Shown here one piece after another: positions 17,559 to 24,740 of a stretch of DNA of 36,699 bases (position 1 is its first letter; every line of letters begins with the position of its first letter). A program made the position numbers and the translations under genes. The DNA is taken from positions 1-36,699 of the forward strand of contig NZ_JASC01000006.1 of the NCBI RefSeq assembly GCF_000622365.1, written 5' to 3'. The notes under the pieces are model-generated. The model saw nothing but the letters and a program-made list of their open reading frames with translations. It was not told where the DNA came from and did no database searches. This DNA comes from Sulfitobacter noctilucae. Its GTDB lineage: Bacteria > Pseudomonadota > Alphaproteobacteria > Rhodobacterales > Rhodobacteraceae.

Positions 17559-18470
17559 GGCGGCGAAATCCTGCGCCGATAGATCGGTGACCCCGCTTCG
17601 GATATCGACATTGAACGTCTCGTCGGCAAAAGCCAGATTTTCGACACTGATCAACCGGTCATCGCCATCGCGGTCGGCCACACGGTCGGTCAGCAGAATG
17701 GCGTCAGCGGTCAGCGTCAGCGTGTATTGGGTGATGTCCCCGGTCAGGCTGAGGGTGTCGAAACCTTCCATTCCGTCGATCACATCGTTGCCGGCGCGGG
17801 CATCAAAAACATCATTTCCACGAGTGGCAGCATAGACGATCACGGGTGCCACCGGATCAGGCTCGGCCACCGGAGCGGGTGGCGGCGTGCCCGACTGATA
17901 GCTGTCAGCGGTGCCATAAAAAGCCTGCGCCCCGGCGATATCGTCCGGCGTCAGCCCGTCCAGATCGCTGATGTCACTGGCATACATGATGGTATCGGAA
18001 CTTGTGGTGTGATCCAGACCGATGGCATGGCCGATCTCGTGCAGGGCCACCTGATACAGGCCCACCTCGTTGCGGGCGACATCATGATCCGTGGTCCAGT
18101 TTTCGGAGATGTCGAAACGGATTTCTGCTTCGGTAAAGCTGAACAGGGTCGAGGTGGTTTTGGAGCCACGCGTTGCGGCCTCTCCGACCACGCCGTAAGG
18201 ATCATCGATCACATCCCAGCCCAGACGGATGTCGGTCTGGCCGCCATCCGTCACTTCGATAAAATTGATATCGGCCACGTCTTCCCACGCCTGAAACGCG
18301 TCGCGGATCGTATCGCGATATCCGGCGTCGGTGATGTAGGAGGAGAACCCGAAGCCGCTGCCCGGACTTGTCGCAAAGCTCCAGTACACATTCCCACCCG
18401 GCGTGTTGTATTCACCGGTGCCCCATTTGGCATTGCTCAGGTGGTATTCGTTTGCGCAGACTTCACACAT
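16980..18470 (-). CDS. secreted matrixin-like zinc metalloprotease with C-terminal DUF4214 module
   Basis: A 496-residue predicted extracellular protease of the metzincin type (M10 matrixin/serralysin). Zinc is bound by HEIGHAIGLDH at 144-154 (H144, H148, H154, with catalytic E145), and the Met-turn is TIMYAS around M162. Residues ~213-245 contain weak calcium-type repeats (TRGNDVFDARAGNDVIDG). A DUF4214 module occupies ~305-400, followed by the tail shared with the hydrolase and the end VIDDPFAMG. No Sec signal or long propeptide is seen. The N-terminus carries a C-x-x-C pair at 2 and 5. AGAGG five bases upstream supports the ATG. It could process matrix or adhesin proteins, or digest external protein. 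It is divergent from the XRE regulator, with 22-bp repeats upstream. Confidence 0.9.
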   Translation of the reverse strand: MCEVCANEYHLSNAKWGTGEYNTPGGNVYWSFATSPGSGFGFSSYITDAGYRDTIRDAFQAWEDVADINFIEVTDGGQTDIRLGWDVIDDPYGVVGEAATRGSKTTSTLFSFTEAEIRFDISENWTTDHDVARNEVGLYQVALHEIGHAIGLDHTTSSDTIMYASDISDLDGLTPDDIAGAQAFYGTADSYQSGTPPPAPVAEPDPVAPVIVYAATRGNDVFDARAGNDVIDGMEGFDTLSLTGDITQYTLTLTADAILLTDRVADRDGDDRLISVENLAFADETFNVDIRSGVTDLSAQDFAAIAELYIAYFDRAPAAQGLSYWATRLDDGMTLPQIADSFFVQPETQNTYAGFLDGQGNLVNTQAFVTTVFNNVLGRDPTSSYWVDQLDNPASGITPANFILAVLNGAKAVTGGAADAAYLEAKTDIGVYFSAIKGLSDYDDTLSVMDIFDGSADSVTSAVAAIDQLFTEALNPDGGTFLMPLVGVIDDPFAMG

Positions 18471-18517
18471 CTAAACCTCTTACCATTCAACACTCGTGGC
18501 AGTTTTGATGCGCCATC

Positions 18518-18561
18518 TATGCGCTCGTAATAGGGCAAGTATGCACTCATAATGGGGCAAG
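18518..18561. repeat. two tandem 22-bp repeats upstream of the metalloprotease
   Basis: Units at 18518-18539 and 18540-18561 abut exactly and agree at 19 of 22 positions, with the core GCRCTCRTAATRGGGCAAG. They lie 48-91 bp upstream of the protease start codon. An activator or repressor site spaced by two helical turns is likely; the protein that binds is unknown. Confidence 0.6.
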
Positions 18562-18877
18562 ACTATGTTAAAAATCAGACTTACGGATTTTCGGCACCGC
18601 ACCGCCTGCCCCCGGTGCTGGACGGCAGAACCCTGCCTGCCCCTGATGCTTGTCCCAAGCGACAATGCGGCGATTCGTTTCAAAGGATCATGCAGGCAAA
18701 CCGCCCTTTCCAACCGGGGCTGTGACCCTGCTCCGATGCGGTTGCATAATCCAGTCGCCACCCCAAAACCCGTCCTGGACGCGCCTTGCGTCTGTAAAAC
18801 TCCGCCTGTGGCGCGGCAGGGAAAACACCGGCGAATCTGCACTGAGCGCGAAATGCGCTGGCCCGTTCACACGACAT

Positions 18878-18906
18878 TTGCAATAGGCGGAAAGCTGCTG
18901 TATAGT
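18878..18906 (+). promoter_or_regulatory. sigma70-type promoter of the XRE regulator gene
   Basis: TTGCAA at 18878-18883 and TATAGT at 18901-18906 are separated by 17 bases, the ideal spacing. Transcription would start near 18913, leaving a leader of about 60 bases. The -10 element overlaps the dyad at 18903-18915. Confidence 0.65.
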
Positions 18907-18940
18907 GGATCACTAGACACCCCCTGAATTCAGTCGGTGT
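18903..18940. promoter_or_regulatory. operator-like dyads at the XRE promoter
   Basis: TAGTGGATCACTA at 18903-18915 is a perfect inverted repeat with a 3-bp centre and covers the -10 element and likely start point. At 18917-18940 the palindrome CTGAATTCAG is flanked by ACACC and GGTGT at equal distance. Both are placed for autorepression by the XRE protein encoded 34 bp further on. Binding is inferred. Confidence 0.6.
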
Positions 18941-18973
18941 TTACCCCGAAAGCTGCCAATTAAGGGTCATATC

Positions 18974-19279
18974 ATGCTTGCTGAGCTGCACAAATCGACG
19001 CCGGAAGAAGCCAAGGAACAACGCGCCACCTTGGGCCTCTGGCTTAAATCTCTCCGCGAGGCCGAAGGGCTGTCGCAACGCGATCTGGCCGACCGTCTGT
19101 CGCTGGATTATTACACCTTCATTTCGCAGCTGGAAAACGGCCGCGGCAAAATTCCTGCGCACCGCTATGTCGAATGGGCCCGCGCTCTTGGGCAGGAGCC
19201 AAAAAGCTTCGTGCGCGAACTGCTGCGCTTTTACGAACCGCTGACCTACCAAATCCTGTTCGAAGACGTGGCTGGCTGA
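18974..19279 (+). CDS. XRE-family helix-turn-helix regulator
   Basis: A 101-residue DNA-binding protein. Residues ~20-75 form a classic XRE/Cro helix-turn-helix: LGLWLKSLREAEGLSQRDLA is followed by a recognition helix in YYTFISQLENGRGKIP. The C-terminal ~25 residues may serve dimerisation. AAGGG eight bases upstream supports the ATG. It has its own promoter with overlapping dyads, so it likely controls itself. Its neighbours are the divergent metalloprotease and the downstream 562-residue protein and type I transporter, which are its likely targets. No toxin-like gene is adjacent, so an antitoxin role is unlikely. Confidence 0.88.
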   Translation: MLAELHKSTPEEAKEQRATLGLWLKSLREAEGLSQRDLADRLSLDYYTFISQLENGRGKIPAHRYVEWARALGQEPKSFVRELLRFYEPLTYQILFEDVAG

Positions 19280-19352
19280 ATATCTTCTCTGGATATGCGA
19301 ACCCGCAGGCGGTATGGTTCTGTACGACTTAGATTGATCGGGACGATCCCCT

Positions 19353-21041
19353 ATGGCGAAAATCCTCACATTCCGGGGCAAAGAGGCAGCTTCTTCTGAC
19401 CTGGACTTCCTTACGGATGGCAACCAGACCCTGTCGTTCCGCAAATCGGATGGCAGCAGCGTAAGTGTGGATGGTGCATCCGGTGGCGGCCTGACGGGCC
19501 TTTTCCCCGATCCCAAAAAAGACTGGAGCAATCAGGAGCTTGCCGACCTCTACAAGGTCCGCCAACTGCTGAGCGGCGCAAACATGCCCGTCGAAACCGA
19601 GCGGGGTATCACCGATGAGGGTGATCCTTGGTTCGTCTTCTGCCACATCTCTGGCGAAGTCTTTATTCATCTGTGCCGCATCGACGGCGCATACTTGCTG
19701 GACAGCCCCAATGTACTGCGCCCCCTGCGTGGTGACAGCTTCTCGGCGCTGATCGCGGATTTCACCAACAAGGCCTTGCCGGCCCCTGGCAGCGCTGACG
19801 CCTCCGAAAGTCGGGTCATCCGGCTTGAGCGGGGCGGCAAGATCCGTCTGCACCCCTCTGCCATGCTGGCTGCGCTGATCTGGACCCTGCTGATGGCCTC
19901 GGACGAGCTGGTTCTGCTGGCCCCCGAAGAGACACCCGAAGATAACGATGCATTGCTCAGCTTTGACGGTCTGTTCACGGTAGAGCACAACGCACAACTG
20001 GCCGACACAACGACCCTGTCAGATGCCGACACCGCTCCCGCCAGCGTGATCAAAGACCCGAGCCCTGAAAGCGCGCAGTTCACTGCCAGCGAAAACCAGA
20101 GCCAGATGCGCGAAGCCACCTTGCACCAGCAGGGCCTTGCCGCGCACCAGAACGGTTTTGCCATCGGCCTCAGCACCATCGCCATCGCCATGGGCTTTAT
20201 GTCCGAGGTTGTGCTGCTGGATAACCAGCGCAAGGTTCTGGAAAGCCTGAAAGAGCTGGGCTTCTCCGACTACGGTCAGGATGCGGAACAGACAGCCAGA
20301 CTTGATATCACAGAGGATCAGGATGCGAACGGTTTCATCGCAATTCTGGCCGACTTCCTGGGTCTGGACCTGGCCATTGATACAGAGACTGCAGATGCTG
20401 ACAGCGCGTATGAAGGCATTTCTCTACTACAACAGGAACTCATGCAGTTCACGGAGAATACGCTGACAGGAGAAGAGGCCATTGCGATCAAAAAAGCGAT
20501 TGTCGCCTCCTCTACCCATAACGAGGCTTCAGAAGTTCAGCCTTCCAGTGTGGATACAGCAGAAAAAACCACTCCGACTGAAACAGCCTATACTCACGCA
20601 ACCGACGTCGAGGAATCCGCCGTCGGCGATGATACACCTCTTCAGAAAGTAGCAGCGCTCGATATATCGGCTATTCTTCAGGGGTTCGAACAGGCTGATC
20701 TGAAAGAGTTCAGCCTTGGGCAAAAAACTTTGAAAGCAAGTTTTGAAATGCCCGATGAATATACAGTCGCCATCGTAGAATGGATCGACACAAGCATGGA
20801 GAGCCAGCAGGGTTCAGATCTCAGCGAATTTGACGAGCTTGCGCACCGGCTGACAGACTTCTTTACGAGCCGTAACAGCAATGTCAGCTTTGTTGAACAA
20901 GACGGCCGCTTTATTGCCATTGATAATGTGGCAATAAAAGAAGGTGATGTTGACTACATCGAGTGGCAGACAACTGACGGAAAAATAATTTCTCTCGTCG
21001 GTCTACATTCTGATTTTCAACATTTCGACCTGACGGCCTGA
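19353..21041 (+). CDS. unrecognised 562-residue protein of the type I secretion locus
   Basis: I do not recognise this protein. It is acidic. Residues ~60-165 look like a compact globular domain (SNQELADLYKVRQLLSG, PWFVFCHISGEVFIHLCRID). Two hydrophobic stretches, near 166-188 (MLAALIWTLLMASDELVLL) and 267-289 (FAIGLSTIAIAMGFMSEVVL), could be membrane segments, separated by a charged linker. The C-terminal half is Asp/Glu/Thr-rich and may be flexible, with a small alpha/beta region at the end. The gene follows the XRE regulator by 73 bp on the same strand and converges on the HlyD gene with a shared terminator. Position suggests a role in assembly, sensing or regulation of the secretion system. 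Confidence 0.75.
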   Translation: MAKILTFRGKEAASSDLDFLTDGNQTLSFRKSDGSSVSVDGASGGGLTGLFPDPKKDWSNQELADLYKVRQLLSGANMPVETERGITDEGDPWFVFCHISGEVFIHLCRIDGAYLLDSPNVLRPLRGDSFSALIADFTNKALPAPGSADASESRVIRLERGGKIRLHPSAMLAALIWTLLMASDELVLLAPEETPEDNDALLSFDGLFTVEHNAQLADTTTLSDADTAPASVIKDPSPESAQFTASENQSQMREATLHQQGLAAHQNGFAIGLSTIAIAMGFMSEVVLLDNQRKVLESLKELGFSDYGQDAEQTARLDITEDQDANGFIAILADFLGLDLAIDTETADADSAYEGISLLQQELMQFTENTLTGEEAIAIKKAIVASSTHNEASEVQPSSVDTAEKTTPTETAYTHATDVEESAVGDDTPLQKVAALDISAILQGFEQADLKEFSLGQKTLKASFEMPDEYTVAIVEWIDTSMESQQGSDLSEFDELAHRLTDFFTSRNSNVSFVEQDGRFIAIDNVAIKEGDVDYIEWQTTDGKIISLVGLHSDFQHFDLTA

Positions 21042-21048
21042 GAAAACA

Positions 21049-21081
21049 AATATAGGTCACTCAAATCGAGCGACCTATATT
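21049..21081. terminator. bidirectional rho-independent terminator
   Basis: A 13-bp stem with one mismatch (AATATAGGTC-A-CTC against GAG-C-GACCTATATT) closes a five-base loop. It lies between the convergent 562-residue gene and the HlyD gene. The minus-strand exit is TGTTTTCTC; the plus-strand exit is less T-rich. Confidence 0.85.
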
Positions 21082-21093
21082 CTCAAAACAGCT

Positions 21094-22386
21094 TTATTCT
21101 TCGATCATGCTTTTGCGCACTGCATCCAGCAGCGGTGAAGCAATGAAATTAATCACGGTCCGCTCACCGGTGGTAATGACAACATCCACGGGCATGCCAG
21201 CAGTCAGGCGGTCTTTGATTTCGACAGGAATATCTTCTTCTTCGACAGTGACCCGCGCAAGATAATAGGGCGGTTCATTCCCGTTGTCCGGTGTAATCAC
21301 ATCGCCTGATACCGTTTCGACCGTTCCCAACATGATAGGGATCAACTTGGTTTTGAACGCACTGAAGCGTACTTCAGTCGCAAGGCCCGGTGCCACATTA
21401 TCAACATCAATCGGGGACACCCGTGCATTGATAATCAGTTCTTCGTCTTCGGGGACCAGTTCCATCAGCACGTCGCCGGGGCGCACCACAGAACCAACCG
21501 TATGCACCTTGAGATTTTGGATAGTACCAGAGCTCGGCGCGCGGATTTCGGTCCGGTCCAGGACATCGGCGGCCACTTTGCGCCGCTCCATCAGCTCGCT
21601 GATTTCGGCGCGGATCTGTTCCAGCTCGGTACTGGCCCGCTCGCGGTATTCCTGACGCAGCTGCAAGGCCTGCAATTCCGTCTCGCCGATGCTGGCCCGC
21701 GCCTGTGCAGTGTCCGAAATGACCTGACCCAGATTGGCTTCGATCTCGATCAGCTCATCCTCCCGCTGGGAAAGGATGTTGCTGGCGATATTGCCACCTT
21801 CGGCACCGGTACGCATCCGCACCAGCATTTCGGTATAATTGGCAATCCGGCGTTCAAAGGCGGACTTTTGCAACTCCAGCCCTTCGATCTGAACTTTGAT
21901 CTGTTCGACCCGTGCCGATAGAATGTCTTTTTGAGATTGCAGGATCAGGCGACGGTCGTTGAACAGATCCTGTTGGTCCGCCAAAACCGCGCTCACTGAA
22001 TCCGAATTCCGCGACAGCACGTCAACCGGAAAGCTGACCTCTTCCTGCAAGGCACGCTCTGCTAGCAGACGCGCCTCTACCAGCCGGGCCACATCAAGTC
22101 GGGTCGAAAAAACCTCAAGGTTGGAACGTGTCTCGATACTGTTCAGCCGAATAAGAACATCACCCTGTTCTACTCTGTCGGCTTCCTGCACAAGGATTTC
22201 ATCTACGATCCCCCCTTCGAAATGCTGAACAACCCGGCGGTTGCCTTCAAGCGAGATCGTTGCAGGGGCAACCACAGCACTATCAAGCTTGGCCACAGCG
22301 GCCCAGCTTCCGAACACGCCGAAAGTGATGAAAATCAAGATGTAACCCGCAAGAGCTACGGGTTTCGGGCTCAGTTTACTGGCCAT
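21094..22386 (-). CDS. prsE: type I secretion membrane-fusion protein, HlyD/PrsE family
   Basis: A 430-residue periplasmic adaptor that would link the PrsD transporter to a chromosomal TolC channel. A short cytoplasmic tail precedes one membrane span at ~13-33 (AGYILIFITFGVFGSWAAVA). A split barrel-sandwich hybrid (lipoyl-like) domain comes next, with its first half VVQHFEGGIVDEILVQEADR. A long coiled coil covers ~90-290. The second half-lipoyl segment is IRAPSSGTIQNLKVHTVGSV, and the C-terminal beta-barrel ends with GMPVDVVITTGERTVINF, the family signature. The length is standard. It lies 44 bp downstream of prsD in the same operon. Confidence 0.93.
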   Translation of the reverse strand: MASKLSPKPVALAGYILIFITFGVFGSWAAVAKLDSAVVAPATISLEGNRRVVQHFEGGIVDEILVQEADRVEQGDVLIRLNSIETRSNLEVFSTRLDVARLVEARLLAERALQEEVSFPVDVLSRNSDSVSAVLADQQDLFNDRRLILQSQKDILSARVEQIKVQIEGLELQKSAFERRIANYTEMLVRMRTGAEGGNIASNILSQREDELIEIEANLGQVISDTAQARASIGETELQALQLRQEYRERASTELEQIRAEISELMERRKVAADVLDRTEIRAPSSGTIQNLKVHTVGSVVRPGDVLMELVPEDEELIINARVSPIDVDNVAPGLATEVRFSAFKTKLIPIMLGTVETVSGDVITPDNGNEPPYYLARVTVEEEDIPVEIKDRLTAGMPVDVVITTGERTVINFIASPLLDAVRKSMIEE

Positions 22387-22430
22387 GGGCGGGTAAGCTC
22401 CTCAAGAGTGCTATATGGATCACCTAAGCA

Positions 22431-24215
22431 TCAAGCACGTGGTTTATCGGACATGTTTACAACCGCCGGGGACTGTGCAGCGGACGTCTTCTGTTTTTCT
22501 TGTGCTTCTTTAGCCTGTTGCTGGGCCTGTGCCTGCTGCGCAAACATCTCACGGGTGGAACCGAATTTTTCAACCGAACCATTGACCAACATAAGTGTCT
22601 TGTCGGTCAACGCCAATAGGTTGGCTTTATGCGTTACTATCACAACTGTTTTTCCGCGGCTCTTCATCTCTTGGATACAAGCCGCGAGAGCCTGTTCGCC
22701 ATGAGCATCAAGGTTGGAGTTCGGTTCGTCCAAGACGATCAGGTTGGGGTCACGGAACACTGCGCGAGCAAGACCGACACGCTGACGTTGTCCACCAGAC
22801 AAAGAATGGCCGCCATCGCCGACGTCAGTGTCATAGCCTTCAGACAGTGTCTGAATCATTTCGTGAGCGCCCGACAGCGAAGCGGCAGCAACGATTTCCT
22901 TGTCAGAGGCATCTTCGACAAAGCGCGATATGTTCTCAGATACCGATCCACGGAATAACTTCACATCCTGAGGCATATAGCCCATATGGCGACCCAGCTG
23001 CGCTGCGTCCCAGTGATGCAACTCTGTTCCATCAAGCCGCACAGAACCGGCTTGAGGCTGTGCAGCGCCCACCAGGTGACGGACCAAAGTGGATTTGCCC
23101 GACCCGCTGGGCCCGATTACCGCCAAGACTTCACCCTGTGCGATCGAGAAAGAAACACCCTTTAGCAATGCGGGACGGGAATTACCCATGCCCGGCTTTG
23201 CTCCGGGTGCCGTCGCAATAAGGCCCTGCACGTTCAGGTTGCCTTTGGGGGCGGGCAGTTGCATGCGCTCTTCTTCATCGTCAAAGCTGCCAAATATCTG
23301 GGTCAGCCTTTGATGCGATTGACGGGCGGCCACAAACTGCTTCCACTGACCGACGGCCTGTTCCACAGGTGCCAAAGCACGACCCATAACGATGGACGCC
23401 GCGATCATGATACCCGGCGAAATCTGCTGTTGAATCGCCAGATAGGCACCGGTACCCAAAATCGCAATCTGCAAGGTCATACGCACAAACTTGGTTGATG
23501 CCATAATACCGCCGGCACGCCCACTCGCACGAGCTTGCTTGTCCAGCACATCATCGTGTTGCTTTTGCCAGCGCTTGGTCAGCTGTTTTTCCATACCAAG
23601 TGCGCGGATCACCTCGGCATTCTGCATGGTGGTATTCACGAAATGCGACGCACCCTGGTTGGCCGATCCCGCCTCTTTCAGCAAACCGCGCGTGGCAAAT
23701 TCATTCGCGAGCGCGAGACAGAAAATGATGACAGCACCAACGGTTGCCACCATACCCAGCCAGGGATGAAAGGCGAAACACAAGGCCAGGAACAGCGGCA
23801 CCCAAGGCGCATCGAAAAACGCCAGGATCCCCTGCCCTGTCATAAACTCACGAACCCGATCAACATCCTGCAAAGTTGTATGGCCTGCCCCGTTCGGGTT
23901 GGACAACTGGTTTCGGATGACCCTGTTGAACGACGGCGTGGCCAGCATTTCGTCGAACTGCAAACCCGCCCGCACGAGCAGCTTGGAGCGGATGAACTCG
24001 AGCAAACCGTAGGTGACCAACAATGCAATCGCGATGGCCGAGATCATGATCAGGGTCAGCTCGTTGCGGCTGGCCAGCACGCGGTCATAGACCTGAAGCA
24101 TGTACAAAGGGCCGACAAACATCAGAATGTTGCTGAAAAAGCTGAACAATACTGTCGCACCGATCACGGCTCGAAATTTGCCGTAGGCTTTTGCCAATGG
24201 TGTCTGGGCTTTCAT
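22431..24215 (-). CDS. prsD: type I secretion ABC transporter, PrsD family
   Basis: A 594-residue inner-membrane ABC protein that energises export of the DUF4214 cargo. Membrane helices lie roughly at 15-40, 53-75, 128-170 and 250-280. The ATPase part has Walker A GPSGSGKST (368-376), signature LSGGQ (472-476) and Walker B LIVLDEP (492-498). The C39-like peptidase domain of HlyB is absent, as is usual for PrsD/AprD exporters of RTX proteins. The ATG at 24213-24215 is chosen because of the AGAGGA upstream and the family-typical start MKAQTPLAKAYGKF; an in-frame upstream ATG would add 20 atypical residues. No TolC gene is on the replicon. Confidence 0.93.
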   Translation of the reverse strand: MKAQTPLAKAYGKFRAVIGATVLFSFFSNILMFVGPLYMLQVYDRVLASRNELTLIMISAIAIALLVTYGLLEFIRSKLLVRAGLQFDEMLATPSFNRVIRNQLSNPNGAGHTTLQDVDRVREFMTGQGILAFFDAPWVPLFLALCFAFHPWLGMVATVGAVIIFCLALANEFATRGLLKEAGSANQGASHFVNTTMQNAEVIRALGMEKQLTKRWQKQHDDVLDKQARASGRAGGIMASTKFVRMTLQIAILGTGAYLAIQQQISPGIMIAASIVMGRALAPVEQAVGQWKQFVAARQSHQRLTQIFGSFDDEEERMQLPAPKGNLNVQGLIATAPGAKPGMGNSRPALLKGVSFSIAQGEVLAVIGPSGSGKSTLVRHLVGAAQPQAGSVRLDGTELHHWDAAQLGRHMGYMPQDVKLFRGSVSENISRFVEDASDKEIVAAASLSGAHEMIQTLSEGYDTDVGDGGHSLSGGQRQRVGLARAVFRDPNLIVLDEPNSNLDAHGEQALAACIQEMKSRGKTVVIVTHKANLLALTDKTLMLVNGSVEKFGSTREMFAQQAQAQQQAKEAQEKQKTSAAQSPAVVNMSDKPRA

Positions 24216-24365
24216 GAGCGAACATCCTCTCGCTTTATGCGGGTCGGTGACGTTTTGCCTGCTCGGGCACCGCAATATTTTAGAAAATCAATACACCAAG
24301 CAGGGGGCTGATGCAATTTTGTTGTACGCCCCGGCGGTCCTGGAATCTTGGCCGATGAAAAGCAA

Positions 24366-24410
24366 CATGCCGGCCCGGACTATATCTCGCGCGGACGCGG
24401 GGCCGGCATG
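24366..24410 (-). terminator. hairpin after the DUF6447-like gene
   Basis: An 11-bp perfect stem (CATGCCGGCCC and GGGCCGGCATG) closes a 23-base loop, starting ten bases after the stop codon. The exit TTGCTTTTC has only a modest T run, so termination may be partial and allow read-through to prsD. Confidence 0.6.
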
Positions 24411-24420
24411 GATTCGCCGA

Positions 24421-24612
24421 TCAGGCGTCTTTGGGCAGTTTGTTCTTGAGCGTCTGGGCAAAAGCCACGCGCGCAGTCTGGGTTATTGCAATATCGCGCT
24501 GCAACTCGAGAATGCGGTCGTCGCACAGCTTGACGTTGGTCAGGCTGTCACGGGCTTCCTTCGACATCGTGTCGGTTTCGTACTCTTTGCCGTTGATGGT
24601 TACTTTGGCCAT
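24421..24612 (-). CDS. small DUF6447-like protein
   Basis: A 63-residue protein beginning MAKVTINGKEYETDTMSKEA, then a helical region with IAITQTARVAFAQTLKN and a charged C-terminus. From memory this pattern (a short beta hairpin with NGKEY followed by one or two helices) is that of the DUF6447 family, whose role is unknown. AAAGGA eight bases upstream supports the start. It stands between the large adhesin gene and the transporter genes, each bounded by a hairpin, so it is probably expressed on its own. A chaperone or accessory role in secretion would fit the position but has no direct evidence. Confidence 0.75.
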   Translation of the reverse strand: MAKVTINGKEYETDTMSKEARDSLTNVKLCDDRILELQRDIAITQTARVAFAQTLKNKLPKDA

Positions 24613-24686
24613 GGGAATATCCTTTCAATCCGTTTCGGTGGGGATGTATCGCGTCAATCGGGCAAGAGCCACCCCCGGAAGAAAAA

Positions 24687-24710
24687 CAGCCCCCGGAAAA
24701 CCGGGGGCTG
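24687..24710 (-). terminator. strong terminator of the large DUF4214 gene
   Basis: A perfect 10-bp GC-rich stem (CAGCCCCCGG and CCGGGGGCTG) with a four-base loop. On the minus strand it is followed by TTTTTCTTCC. It begins 30 bases past the stop codon, as expected for a highly transcribed gene. Confidence 0.93.
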
Positions 24711-24740
24711 CTGTCGCACCTGTAAGACAGGAGCTATGAT

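Larger units (their letters stand above)
18471..18973. other. divergent control region between metalloprotease and XRE regulator
   Basis: This 503-bp region has no convincing gene; two overlapping frames of about 120 codons on opposite strands resemble nothing I know. It contains the 22-bp repeats near the protease and, at the other end, the promoter and dyads of the regulator gene. Confidence 0.55.

Noticed and set aside
18480..18927. Two overlapping ~120-codon frames on opposite strands in the protease/XRE control region
   Set aside because: Both are rich in Arg, Pro and Cys, have no ribosome-binding site or family resemblance, and overlap the repeats and promoter.
18974..19279. XRE protein as antitoxin of a toxin-antitoxin pair
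   Set aside because: The next gene is a 562-residue acidic protein with no toxin feature, 73 bp away. The dyads and promoter fit a plain regulator.
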